This document shows, piece after piece, positions 9,610 to 16,977 of a DNA stretch of 64,000 nt. The notes under the pieces were generated by a model that was not told the origin of the DNA, ran no database searches, and saw nothing but the letters and a program-made list of their open reading frames with translations. Both the position numbers and the translations under genes were made by a program. Source of the stretch: Enterococcus sp. 4G2_DIV0659 (GTDB lineage Bacteria; Bacillota; Bacilli; Lactobacillales; Enterococcaceae); the NCBI RefSeq assembly GCF_002140715.2, contig NZ_NGLE02000001.1, positions 925,001 to 989,000 of the forward strand, written 5' to 3'. The stretch's first letter is position 1. Each line of letters begins with the position of its first letter.

Positions 9610-10485
9610 TCATCTGTTTGTCGAAACAGTCATTTTCACTGCTTGTAATGCATCAAAATGCTGAATAGTGTAAACCGCTGATCCTTTTTGCCAAAGTACT
9701 GAATTGTTTTGATAGCTATTACTAGGAGTTGTCGTCAATGTAATTTGTCCCACATTTTTTGGTGCTGGCAACATTGCTTGTTCTAAATAAGCCACAACCT
9801 CTTTAGCTAAAGGTTCAGCTTTTTCTCCTTCGATATTAGAGGCGCGAACAACTAGACTCCAATTTCCTTCTTGCCAAGATAAATAGCTGGACCCTGCTGC
9901 TCCTTGTTGATAACCTGTGATTCCATAACCTAGATCGATTTTACTTCCACCATTATCAATAATTTGCCCTACTGCATTTGCTGCAGCTTCATTCGAACTG
10001 TATGTTTTTTTCTCAAAAGAGGCAATTGGCTGTAAGTTATTTACCGCATTGTCGTTGACAGAAATCGGACCATTTTCAGCATAATATAAAATTCTGAAAT
10101 TCTCTTGATCAGCTGTCCTCGTAGTTGCTGCACTTAAGTATTCAGCCGTTTGACTGGTCAATATTGCTTGCGGCAATCTATCATTTGGAAAAGCTGCATT
10201 CAGTTCATTTAAAACCATCTCTGCTTGATTGGCTGGTGAGTTGTTCTCCGATTTTACGGCTGTTTGGCTTTGACTCGTTTTGGTTTCTGATGATGAGGAT
10301 GCTTTTATCGAACTAGAAGTAGCGCTTGATTTTGTCTTACTTTCACTTGTTGAATCTTTGGTTTGGCTACTTTTAGCGGATTCCTTAGTCGAATCTGTTT
10401 GTTTTTCTGTTTTCCCACTTCCCCCACAAGCGACTAAAAATAGTCCTGTTAACAGTACTAATGAATAGATCAGTTTCTTTTTCAT
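9610..10485 (-). CDS. Cell-surface lipoprotein, function unknown
   Basis: A 291-residue secreted lipoprotein. A lysine-rich start and hydrophobic helix end in the lipobox LVAC, with lipidated Cys near residue 20. A Ser/Thr/Lys-rich linker follows (about residues 22-85), and then a globular domain that I do not recognise by name. The real start is ATG at 10,485 with GGAGGGG six bases upstream; seven further upstream codons lack a ribosome site. It is anchored outside the membrane by lipid. It is monocistronic, next to the gene-free stretch with the candidate RNA. Confidence 0.8.
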   Translation of the reverse strand: MKKKLIYSLVLLTGLFLVACGGSGKTEKQTDSTKESAKSSQTKDSTSESKTKSSATSSSIKASSSSETKTSQSQTAVKSENNSPANQAEMVLNELNAAFPNDRLPQAILTSQTAEYLSAATTRTADQENFRILYYAENGPISVNDNAVNNLQPIASFEKKTYSSNEAAANAVGQIIDNGGSKIDLGYGITGYQQGAAGSSYLSWQEGNWSLVVRASNIEGEKAEPLAKEVVAYLEQAMLPAPKNVGQITLTTTPSNSYQNNSVLWQKGSAVYTIQHFDALQAVKMTVSTNR

Positions 10486-10661
10486 CTTTTTCCCCTCCAG
10501 TATCATTCTACTCTTTCAGTTTATCATCAAATAAGAGAATACTCACTTTATATGATCTTTTCCGCATAGCTAGTTAATCAAGTCTCTTGCGTTCTTGTTA
10601 GAGAGTACTTATTTACAATGAAATTTAGTAAAATACGTGTTCGTTTTATGAAGGGAAAATT
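10486..10661. other. Intergenic stretch without identified genes
   Basis: AT-rich sequence between the lipoprotein gene and the toxin/immunity island. It presumably holds the lipoprotein promoter. I see no open frame, RNA or repeat worth naming. Confidence 0.4.
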
Positions 10662-10702
10662 ATAAAAAAAGAGGAGAACGAGACAAAAGTGTTCATCTCC
10701 TT
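10662..10702 (-). terminator. Terminator after immunity gene copy 3
   Basis: On the minus strand GGAGATGAAC pairs with GTTCTCC, with a small bulge, and is followed by TCTTTTTTT. It closes the toxin/immunity island on the left. Confidence 0.6.
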
Positions 10703-10763
10703 CGGATTTTGGGTGTACGAGATATAACTTGCAGAGTTAATTCCCATACACCTTAAATCGTTA

Positions 10764-11303
10764 TTACTCAAACAGGTAGCTCGCATAATTTACTTCTTCT
10801 GGTTCATAGTTTTCCAAAGGAATGTCTAAAGGTATCTTTTTTAATTCTTCTCTGTCAACTAAAATTAATTTTTGTTCTGTTAAAACCTCTATTAGTTCTG
10901 TATACTTTTTTTCCAACGTCTTATTTTTAAATTCTGTTAAATCGACTATATCTAGTGTTATACCTTCTTCTGGTCTTTGATATTGTGCTTTTCTAATCGT
11001 AAAAAATGGACTTATTGCTGATATCTTTAACCCAATATATTCTATATAACCACGTTTCATAACTTCATTCTTTGCTTCTAGTGTAAAAAAAGGTTTTGAC
11101 AATTTAATGTCTTCCATAAACATATAAGAAAAGCACCGAGTATAATCAAAACTGCCTGACGGTTTAAACACAATTCCCTCCATATTATTTAATAAGTGTT
11201 CATCCCATTCATCACTATACACATATTTTCTAAGGACATATCCATACTCCCCTTCTTTCAAACTTCTATTTACAAAATTAATTGCCCGTTCTGCATTATT
11301 CAT
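10764..11303 (-). CDS. Immunity-protein paralogue, copy 3 (orphan)
   Basis: A 179-residue soluble protein, strongly similar to the copies at 11,458 and 13,716. The last 55 or so residues (from KKYTELIEVL to YASYLFE) are essentially the same in all three; the middle (about 50-105) varies. I do not recognise a named domain. No toxin fragment precedes this copy, and its ribosome site (AAGGATGATGAA) differs from that of the other two. It probably protects against a toxin of neighbours. A cytoplasmic location is inferred from the lack of a signal or membrane segment. Confidence 0.75.
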   Translation of the reverse strand: MNNAERAINFVNRSLKEGEYGYVLRKYVYSDEWDEHLLNNMEGIVFKPSGSFDYTRCFSYMFMEDIKLSKPFFTLEAKNEVMKRGYIEYIGLKISAISPFFTIRKAQYQRPEEGITLDIVDLTEFKNKTLEKKYTELIEVLTEQKLILVDREELKKIPLDIPLENYEPEEVNYASYLFE

Positions 11304-11410
11304 TTCATCATCCTTTTATTTATTTTTTCAAAATTTCAAAGCTTAATTCAATATTTATCTCTAACTCTTTAAAACATCTTAGAGAGCCTCTATGAGAGGT
11401 TAATAAAAAC

Positions 11411-11446
11411 ATAAAGAAGAGGTAGAAAGTTTTTACACTTCCTACC
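11411..11446 (-). terminator. Terminator after immunity gene copy 2
   Basis: The minus strand has the hairpin GGTAGGAAG ... CTTTCTACC followed by TCTTCTTTATG. The T-tract is interrupted. Confidence 0.6.
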
Positions 11447-11457
11447 TTAAGTCGTTA

Positions 11458-11997
11458 TTACTCAAACAGGTAACTCGCATAATTTACTTCTTCTGGTTCA
11501 TAGTTTTCTAAAGGAATATCTAAAGGTATCTTTTTTAATTCTTCTCTGTCAACCAAAATCAGTTTTTGTTCTGTTAATACTTCTATTAGTTCTGTATATT
11601 TTTTTTCTAACTTTTTATTTTTAAATTCTGTTAAATCGACTATATCAAAAGTTATACCTTCTTTAGGGTTTTGGTACTGAGCTTTTTTAATGGTAAAAAA
11701 TGGACTTATTGCCGATATTTGTAAACTAATAAATTCTATATAGCCACGTTCCATTATTTCTTTAGTCGATTTATCTGAAAAGAATGAATTTTTTAATTCA
11801 ATATCTTCCATAAACATATATGAAAAACATCTAGTATAATCAAAACCACCTGATGGCTCGAACACAATTCCTTCCATGTTTTTTAATAAGTGTTCATCCC
11901 ATTCGTCGCTATATACATATTTTCTTAGAACGTAGCCATAATCTCCTTCGTTCAGACTCCTACTTACAAAATTAATAGCTTCATCATTTGCGTTCAT
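11458..11997 (-). CDS. Immunity-protein paralogue, copy 2
   Basis: A 179-residue protein, close to copies 1 and 3; it starts MNANDEAINFVSRSL and shares the same C-terminal block. Its ATG lies inside the last codons of the truncated toxin cassette upstream (14-bp overlap), and the AAGGAGG ribosome site falls within the toxin's Arg-Arg codons. This is the same arrangement as the intact pair at 13,716-15,633. It varies most in residues 75-90, where it may contact its own toxin tip. No recognised domain. Confidence 0.78.
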   Translation of the reverse strand: MNANDEAINFVSRSLNEGDYGYVLRKYVYSDEWDEHLLKNMEGIVFEPSGGFDYTRCFSYMFMEDIELKNSFFSDKSTKEIMERGYIEFISLQISAISPFFTIKKAQYQNPKEGITFDIVDLTEFKNKKLEKKYTELIEVLTEQKLILVDREELKKIPLDIPLENYEPEEVNYASYLFE

Positions 11998-12681
11998 TAA
12001 ATTTCCTCCTTACTTCTATAGGTATGTCAGGATAGCCATGTATATTTCCTTTTTCATCAATATGAACCTTTATTTTTTTAGTCTCACCATCGCTACCAAC
12101 TACTTCATCTGAATCATATTCTTTAACCGTTACCTCTCTATTGGGTACCCATCTTCCTTTTTGCCAAGCTTCTTGCGTATCTGCTACACCATTTCCACCA
12201 TCAATCCAAGTTGATTTATCTTCTTTTGATTGTTTATTGTTTCTATGGCCTTCTTGATGTTTTCCTTGTTTACCTGCATCTACTGGAGGAGCACCTTCAA
12301 CTTCTCCAGTAACTAATCCTTGTTGTGGTAATAAATCTTCCGGATTAACCGCTCTTACACGTTTACTTGCCTGAACATTTCTCGCAGAATTTATTGCTTC
12401 TACAGCAGATTTACCGACTTTTACTGTTCCAATCCCTTTTCTAATTATATCAATACCTTTACCTACTTTGCCAATGTTTCCTAATATCCCTCCCAAAGCA
12501 GGTGAAAAGGGTATTTCATTTCTCATTACTTTTACTTCTTCAACTTTATATTGATCTTTACCTAGATAATCTTTGCATTTTTCTAGTTGATTATAGAGAT
12601 TAGAGTGATCATTTGGCGAAACAATTTTACCATCTTTCATCAGGTACCATGTTTTTTTGGTTCCCAGAGCACTACAAATAA
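11984..12681 (-). pseudogene. 5'-truncated LXG toxin cassette (orphan toxin 3' end, copy 2)
   Basis: This duplicates the last half of the LXG toxin gene at 14,242. It begins mid-gene at ICSALGTKK (homology edge about 12,681) and keeps the linker with KVGKGIDIIRKGIGTVKVGK and GKQGKHQEGHRNN, then a related but diverged C-terminal toxin tip ending VRRKFNERK. There is no LXG domain, no ribosome site before its first ATG (12,640) and a terminator just upstream, so it probably cannot be secreted or even expressed alone. It looks like a stored tip that could replace the active one by recombination. Confidence 0.8.
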
Positions 12682-12737
12682 ATGTTTTTGATTTTTGTCA
12701 TCATAAATCATCTACTATAGTTGTTCATAAAAAGAGT

Positions 12738-12775
12738 ATAAAAAAAGAGAACAATCACTACAATTGTCCCTCTTA
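12738..12775 (-). terminator. Terminator after the 125-aa putative immunity gene
   Basis: The minus strand has AGAGGGACAAT ... ATTGTTCTCT followed by seven Ts. It separates the orphan immunity gene at 12,932 from the truncated toxin cassette. The interval 12,776-12,931 is AT-rich and holds no gene I can identify. Confidence 0.7.
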
Positions 12776-12931
12776 GCTAATAGTTTATAATTTTATAAGT
12801 TCTCAAATTATTTAATTTGTTATACATTTAGGGTGGATTTTATTAATTGTTATCTGCTCTTTTTCAAAACATATACTATTAATATTTACTTCTTAATCAT
12901 AAAACTACCATTATTCAAACAGAAAGCTTAA

Positions 12932-13309
12932 TCAATTCATTTCTTTAATCTCTACTCTTTCCGCTAACACCCATCCATTCAATCCATAAGAAGAAGATAA
13001 TACTTGATAGGTCATGTGTTTTTTTCTTATTTCTTTTTCTAACTCTTCTAATGAATTATATCTCATTGGCCATACATTTTTTTTCCCTTGAATCAATAAT
13101 TCTTTATTTTCAATAAAAAATTTATCTAAAGCTCTTTCTTCTAGGTCTAAAATAATACTATAAGGCATTTCATCATAAAATTTGTAACATATAAAGTTAT
13201 GGAATATAATTTGTTTTTCTTTCTCATCATCAGATATATTAATAACTATATCCTTATTTTCAAAATTCACAAAATAGCTTTTTATTTCATAGTCATGTAC
13301 CATATTCAT
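12932..13309 (-). CDS. Putative immunity protein (125 aa) for the decayed toxin fragment
   Basis: A soluble 125-residue protein unrelated to the 179-residue immunity family. I do not recognise its domain. Its position, two bases after the stop of the toxin remnant at 13,312, is the usual place for an immunity gene in LXG loci. AAGGAG lies 10 bases before the ATG at 13,309; an ATG at 13,318 is too close to it. Keeping an intact immunity gene after its toxin has decayed is common in such arrays. Confidence 0.6.
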   Translation of the reverse strand: MNMVHDYEIKSYFVNFENKDIVINISDDEKEKQIIFHNFICYKFYDEMPYSIILDLEERALDKFFIENKELLIQGKKNVWPMRYNSLEELEKEIRKKHMTYQVLSSSYGLNGWVLAERVEIKEMN

Positions 13310-13311
13310 TA

Positions 13312-13659
13312 TTACCATTCTCCTTTTTGTCTTGGTATTTTTTTATTCCAATCCCATTTATGTCTATGGGGGAATTCATGCGTTCCATCGTCAGGGTGAT
13401 TGTAGTCTATATCTTCAATCGGTAAACCATCTGGTCCATAGTACCTTCTTTGTTTTACTGAACCATCATCATTTAATAAGTCCGCGGATGAGTTTGGTTC
13501 GCCCTCTTTATCCAAATTTCTTTTCTCCGAGCCAAAGATTTTATGTTTTTTAGCAGGTTCTCATTTTTCACAACTTTTATCTAATTCAGCTGTCTCATCT
13601 ATCGCATTGATGGTAGGTGCATTGTTTATTTTATCCAAAATAGATTGTCCGACTTTAAA
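13312..13659 (-). pseudogene. Decayed LXG toxin 3' fragment with premature stop
   Basis: The frame reads FKVGQSILDKINNAPTINAID, as in the pretoxin part of LXG proteins, then meets TGA at 13,561-13,563. It continues in the same frame to YYGPDGLPIEDIDYNHPDD and HEFPHRHKWDW, a tip pattern seen in several LXG toxins. The remnant has no 5' part and starts directly after the terminator of the upstream immunity gene. The downstream piece alone (67 codons from 13,515) is unlikely to be a real protein. Confidence 0.7.
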
Positions 13660-13668
13660 TGTGAAACA

Positions 13669-13706
13669 TAAAAAAAGAAGTAGGAATTTTCTACAATTCC
13701 TACTTC
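13669..13706 (-). terminator. Terminator after immunity gene copy 1
   Basis: The minus strand has a 12-bp stem GAAGTAGGAATT/AATTCCTACTTC and seven Ts. It ends the expressed toxin operon. Confidence 0.88.
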
Positions 13707-13715
13707 AATTTGTTA

Positions 13716-14255
13716 TTATTCAAACAGGTAACTCGCATAATTTACTTCTTCTGGTTCATAGTTTTCCAAAGGAATATCTAAAGGTATCTTTTTTAATTCT
13801 TCTCTGTCAACTAAAATTAATTTTTGTTCTGTTAAAACCTCTATTAGTTCTGTATACTTTTTTTCTAACTTCTTATTTTTAAATTCTGTTAAATCGATTA
13901 TATCTAGCGTTATACCTTCTTTAGGGTTTTGATACTGTGCTTTTTCAATTATAAAAAATGGACTTATTGCTGAGATTTGTAAATTTATGAACTCTATATA
14001 ACCACGTTTCATAACTTCATTCTTTGCCTCTAATGTAAAAAATGGTTTTGATAATTGGATATCTTCCATAAAATAGTAAGAAAAGCACCGGCTATATTCA
14101 AAACTTGTCATAGATTTGAATATAATTCCCTCCATATTATTTAATAAGTGTTCATCCCATTCATCACTATACATATATTTTCTTAGGACATATCCATAGT
14201 CCCCTTCTTTCAAACTTCTATTTACAAAATTAATCGCTCTTTCATTCGCCTCCAT
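13716..14255 (-). CDS. Immunity protein, copy 1, paired with the intact LXG toxin
   Basis: A 179-residue soluble protein, the third member of the local family (starts MEANERAINFVNRSL). It overlaps the toxin gene by 14 bp. The AAGGAGG that directs its translation is formed by the toxin's AGG AGG arginine codons. By position it should bind and block the toxin tip in the cytoplasm of the producer; no biochemical family is known to me. The region around residues 48-70 differs most from the other copies. Confidence 0.78.
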   Translation of the reverse strand: MEANERAINFVNRSLKEGDYGYVLRKYMYSDEWDEHLLNNMEGIIFKSMTSFEYSRCFSYYFMEDIQLSKPFFTLEAKNEVMKRGYIEFINLQISAISPFFIIEKAQYQNPKEGITLDIIDLTEFKNKKLEKKYTELIEVLTEQKLILVDREELKKIPLDIPLENYEPEEVNYASYLFE

Positions 14256-15633
14256 TAAGTTTCCTCCTTACTTCTTTAGGTATTTTAGGATAGCCATGTA
14301 TATTACCTTTTCCGTCTATATGGACTACAATTTCAGTTGTGACTCCATCACTACCAACTACTTTATCTGACTCATATTCTTTAACAGTTCCCTCTCTCCC
14401 CCTTACCCAATCTCCTTTTTCCCAAGCTTCTTGAGTATCCGCTACACCATTTTCTCCATCAATCCATGTTGATTTATCTTCTGTTGACTGTTCATTATTT
14501 CTATGGCCTTCTTGATGTTTCCCTTGTTTACCAGCATCAACTGGAGGAGCACCTTCGACTTCACCTGTAACTAATCCTTGTTGTGGTAATAAATCTTCCG
14601 GATTAACCGCTCTTACACGTTTACTTGCCTGAACATTTCTAGCAGAATTTATTGCTTCTACAGCAGATTTACCGACTTTTACTGTTCCAATTCCTTTTCT
14701 AATTATATCAATACCTTTACCTACTTTGCCAATGTTTCCTAATATCCCTCCCAAAGCAGGTGAAAAGGGCATTTCATTTCTCATTACTTTTACTTCTTCA
14801 ACTTTATATTGGTCTTTGCCTAGATAATCTTTGCATTTTTCTAGTTGATTATAGAGATTAGGATGAGCTTTTGGCGAAATAATTTTACCATCTTTCATCA
14901 GATACCATATTTTTTTGGTTCCCAGAGCACTACAAATAATCGTATAGCCATCTAAGCTTGAAATAGCTTGTTTCGCTAATCGATTTTTCTTTTCTTGTTG
15001 CATTTTTTCTCGTTGTTGCCAGCGTGCATTAATAGGACTTGCCCATGTCATATTTAATCGACCAATGTCAAAGGTTCCTGAAGCGGCATTCCATGCCTTA
15101 CAATCTTTAACTTGAGCTAATCCATTATTAAACTCTTGCTGACAGGCTTCATATTCTGCGAAAATATTGGCTGAACGAGCATTATACGCATGGAATTTCT
15201 CAAGCTGCTCCCTTTTTTTGGAAATAACATCACAGGCATTCATATATCGACGTTCTAAATCCGGTCGCATTGTTTTAGCTGTGTGCATTTGTCTTTCTAA
15301 CTCTCGTTTTAACTGCTCAAATCGCTCTATCTGGCTTTGAATTTGGTCTTCATCTGTGTCTATGCTGCTGACCATGCCTTGATATTCGCTTAACAAACGT
15401 TTGTGCGCCCGCTCGAGAGCTTCCCCTGTTAAAATCGCAGATTGGCAAAGCGGCGTGTACACTGTACTAAAATAAAGTTTAGCTGAATCATAGGCTTTTC
15501 CAGAAAGTGGCGCAGATAAAAATTGTGAAGTACTGCTTTGCAAAGAAGAAATAGCTTGTTTTGCTTGACTATTCATTCTGGAAGCTTCATTTCCTTGTTG
15601 CTGTATCTCTCCTACATAAAATTTTAACCCCAT
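14242..15633 (-). CDS. LXG-domain type VII secreted toxin
   Basis: A 463-residue protein. Residues 1-200 are helical and match the LXG domain that targets toxins to the type VII secretion system (GLKFYVGEIQQQGNEASRM at the start, long heptads around 85-165). A linker with KVGKGIDIIRKGIGTVKVGKS (about 300-320) leads to a C-terminal tip beginning GKQGKHQEGHRNN (about 368). That opening resembles type-50-like polymorphic toxin domains, which is only a tentative match; the activity is unknown. The start is ATG at 15,633 with AAGGAG 8 bases upstream, right after the DUF3958 gene; an open frame extending upstream has no such site. No secretion machinery is in the window. Confidence 0.85.
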   Translation of the reverse strand: MGLKFYVGEIQQQGNEASRMNSQAKQAISSLQSSTSQFLSAPLSGKAYDSAKLYFSTVYTPLCQSAILTGEALERAHKRLLSEYQGMVSSIDTDEDQIQSQIERFEQLKRELERQMHTAKTMRPDLERRYMNACDVISKKREQLEKFHAYNARSANIFAEYEACQQEFNNGLAQVKDCKAWNAASGTFDIGRLNMTWASPINARWQQREKMQQEKKNRLAKQAISSLDGYTIICSALGTKKIWYLMKDGKIISPKAHPNLYNQLEKCKDYLGKDQYKVEEVKVMRNEMPFSPALGGILGNIGKVGKGIDIIRKGIGTVKVGKSAVEAINSARNVQASKRVRAVNPEDLLPQQGLVTGEVEGAPPVDAGKQGKHQEGHRNNEQSTEDKSTWIDGENGVADTQEAWEKGDWVRGREGTVKEYESDKVVGSDGVTTEIVVHIDGKGNIHGYPKIPKEVRRKLNGGE

Positions 15634-15634
15634 C

Positions 15635-15973
15635 CTATTTCTCCTTTTTTTCCATTCGCTCTTTTCTTTGTTGAATATATAATTCTTCCTCTTTATCAAT
15701 CAGTTGTTTTCTAGTATTTTTCAGTTCATCTTCTTGTTCTTCCAATTGCCGTTGTGCTTTCTTTGCTAAAGAGAAACTTTCTTCTCCTCTACTTTTAAAA
15801 TATTGACGTTCTTCTGGTGGGCTTGTTTCCACTATTTCTTCATAAAGTCTTTTTTCTTCTTGTTGTAGGTAGAAAAACTCTTGTTGTTGCTGTTCAACAG
15901 AACAAATCTCTTGCCTCAGCATATCTTGTTCAGCTTGTACTTGACGAATTTTAGATTGATAATCTATCTCCAT
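15635..15973 (-). CDS. DUF3958-like LXG-associated helical partner
   Basis: A 112-residue, almost wholly coiled-coil protein rich in Glu, Gln and Lys (EQQQQEFFYLQQEEKRLYEE, RQLEEQEDELKNTRKQLIDK). Small helical proteins of this kind bind the LXG domain and help bring the toxin to the type VII machinery. It is translationally coupled: its ATG overlaps the stop of the preceding gene by one base, and its stop lies one base before the toxin ATG. The family call rests on length, composition and position. Confidence 0.7.
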   Translation of the reverse strand: MEIDYQSKIRQVQAEQDMLRQEICSVEQQQQEFFYLQQEEKRLYEEIVETSPPEERQYFKSRGEESFSLAKKAQRQLEEQEDELKNTRKQLIDKEEELYIQQRKERMEKKEK

Positions 15974-16269
15974 TATTTAAACCAACTTCCTAATGAATTA
16001 GATTGAAACTGTTGAGAAGCTTGTTGGTCAATCGTGTCAAAGTCCTTTGCAACAGAATGAATAGCGTTACCAGCTGAAACAATACTTGTAGATAGCTGTT
16101 TTAATCCTTTTCCATAATTAACTGTGGACGTTTTTGCTATTTCATTTCCAGCAACATTGGTTCTTGATGCCACACTCGTAGAGGCATTGATACTATTTAA
16201 TGCACTGGCTGATTTGCTGAATGAAGCAGATATACTACCAGCAACAGTTGTACTACTTTTAACACCCAT
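15973..16269 (-). CDS. TIGR04197/DUF3130-like small T7SS partner
   Basis: A 98-residue WXG100-like helical protein, Ser/Ala/Asn-rich in its first half (STTVAGSISASFSKSASALN), ending QFQSNSLGSWFK. Members of this family (TIGR04197) precede LXG toxin genes and form a complex with the LXG domain and the DUF3958 protein. It is the first gene of the operon, with GGAGG 9 bases before the ATG and an extended -10 promoter upstream. Confidence 0.75.
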   Translation of the reverse strand: MGVKSSTTVAGSISASFSKSASALNSINASTSVASRTNVAGNEIAKTSTVNYGKGLKQLSTSIVSAGNAIHSVAKDFDTIDQQASQQFQSNSLGSWFK

Positions 16270-16323
16270 TCTTTTATTCCTCCTTAGTTTTATAAATAGA
16301 CTTATTGTCTTACTTACTATCTA

Positions 16324-16332
16324 ATTATAACA
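16324..16332 (-). promoter_or_regulatory. Extended -10 promoter of the LXG operon
   Basis: The minus strand reads TGTTATAAT, an extended -10 element about 55 bases before the first gene's ATG. There is no good -35 at 17 bp, so an activator or a weak constitutive level is possible. From 16,333 to 16,570 I see AT-rich sequence and no gene. Confidence 0.5.
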
Positions 16333-16571
16333 ATTTATATGTTTTTACGTTCTATTTTTTTATCATTTTTCACAAATTTTTATATCTTAGTTGGAATAAT
16401 TATCTATCAACCCACCAAAGGTATCTATACGAAATTTTTTCTCGCCATTATAATATAGATACTTAGAGACACTTACACGCGATCAAACAAAAAGCTATGA
16501 GTAATATGTTAAATAACATTTTTTTTAAATTTCCATATTTACCAGTTTTTAGTAAGTAGACATTTTTAGAA

Positions 16572-16638
16572 TACAAAAAAAAGAGAATGCGCACCACATC
16601 TTCGAAACGTCCTAAAACGCCGATGTAATACCATTCTC
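16572..16638 (-). terminator. Terminator after tRNA-Lys
   Basis: The minus strand has GAGAATG/CATTCTC enclosing an inner ACATC/GATGT stem and is followed by eight Ts. It begins about 18 bases after the tRNA. Confidence 0.8.
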
Positions 16639-16655
16639 GTGGGTTTGGCACCCAA

Positions 16656-16728
<73 letters not shown>

Positions 16729-16780
16729 AAATACTTACTACATAAATATTGTAGCACTAGAAAGTTGATTATTCAAGAGC

Positions 16781-16832
16781 TAAGAAAAGTTGCAACGAAA
16801 TAAATCAAGCAATCATTTATCTCGTTACAACT
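16781..16832 (-). terminator. Terminator of the feo operon
   Basis: The minus strand has an 18-bp stem AGTTGTAACGAGATAAAT/ATTTATTTCGTTGCAACT, near perfect, followed by TTTCTT. Confidence 0.75.
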
Positions 16833-16838
16833 CTTCTA

Positions 16839-16973
16839 TTATTTATTCCCAGATTCCTTTTTGACAGGGCATGTAGTATGACAATCGTCACAACTTTTCC
16901 CCTTTTTAACTTGAGAATACACAACATACCCAGCACTTCCAAAAATCAACACTGCTAAAATGATTGTCATCAT
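16839..16973 (-). CDS. FeoB-associated Cys-rich membrane protein (44 aa)
   Basis: A 44-residue protein with one N-terminal membrane helix (TIILAVLIFGSAGYVVYS) and a short cytosolic or surface tail CDDCHTTC that is rich in Cys and His. It matches the small FeoB-associated Cys-rich family found after feoB in Firmicutes, probably involved in ferrous iron uptake or as a stand-in for FeoC. GAGGG in the end of feoB lies 7 bases before the ATG. It is easily missed because of its length. Confidence 0.82.
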   Translation of the reverse strand: MMTIILAVLIFGSAGYVVYSQVKKGKSCDDCHTTCPVKKESGNK

Positions 16974-16977
16974 GTAC

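Noticed and set aside
13332..13882. Plus-strand frames opposite the toxin remnant and immunity gene
   Set aside because: Mirror frames of real minus-strand genes; poor composition and no ribosome sites.
16463..16651. A 62-codon minus-strand frame
   Set aside because: It begins in the trailer of tRNA-Lys and spans its terminator; no ribosome site.
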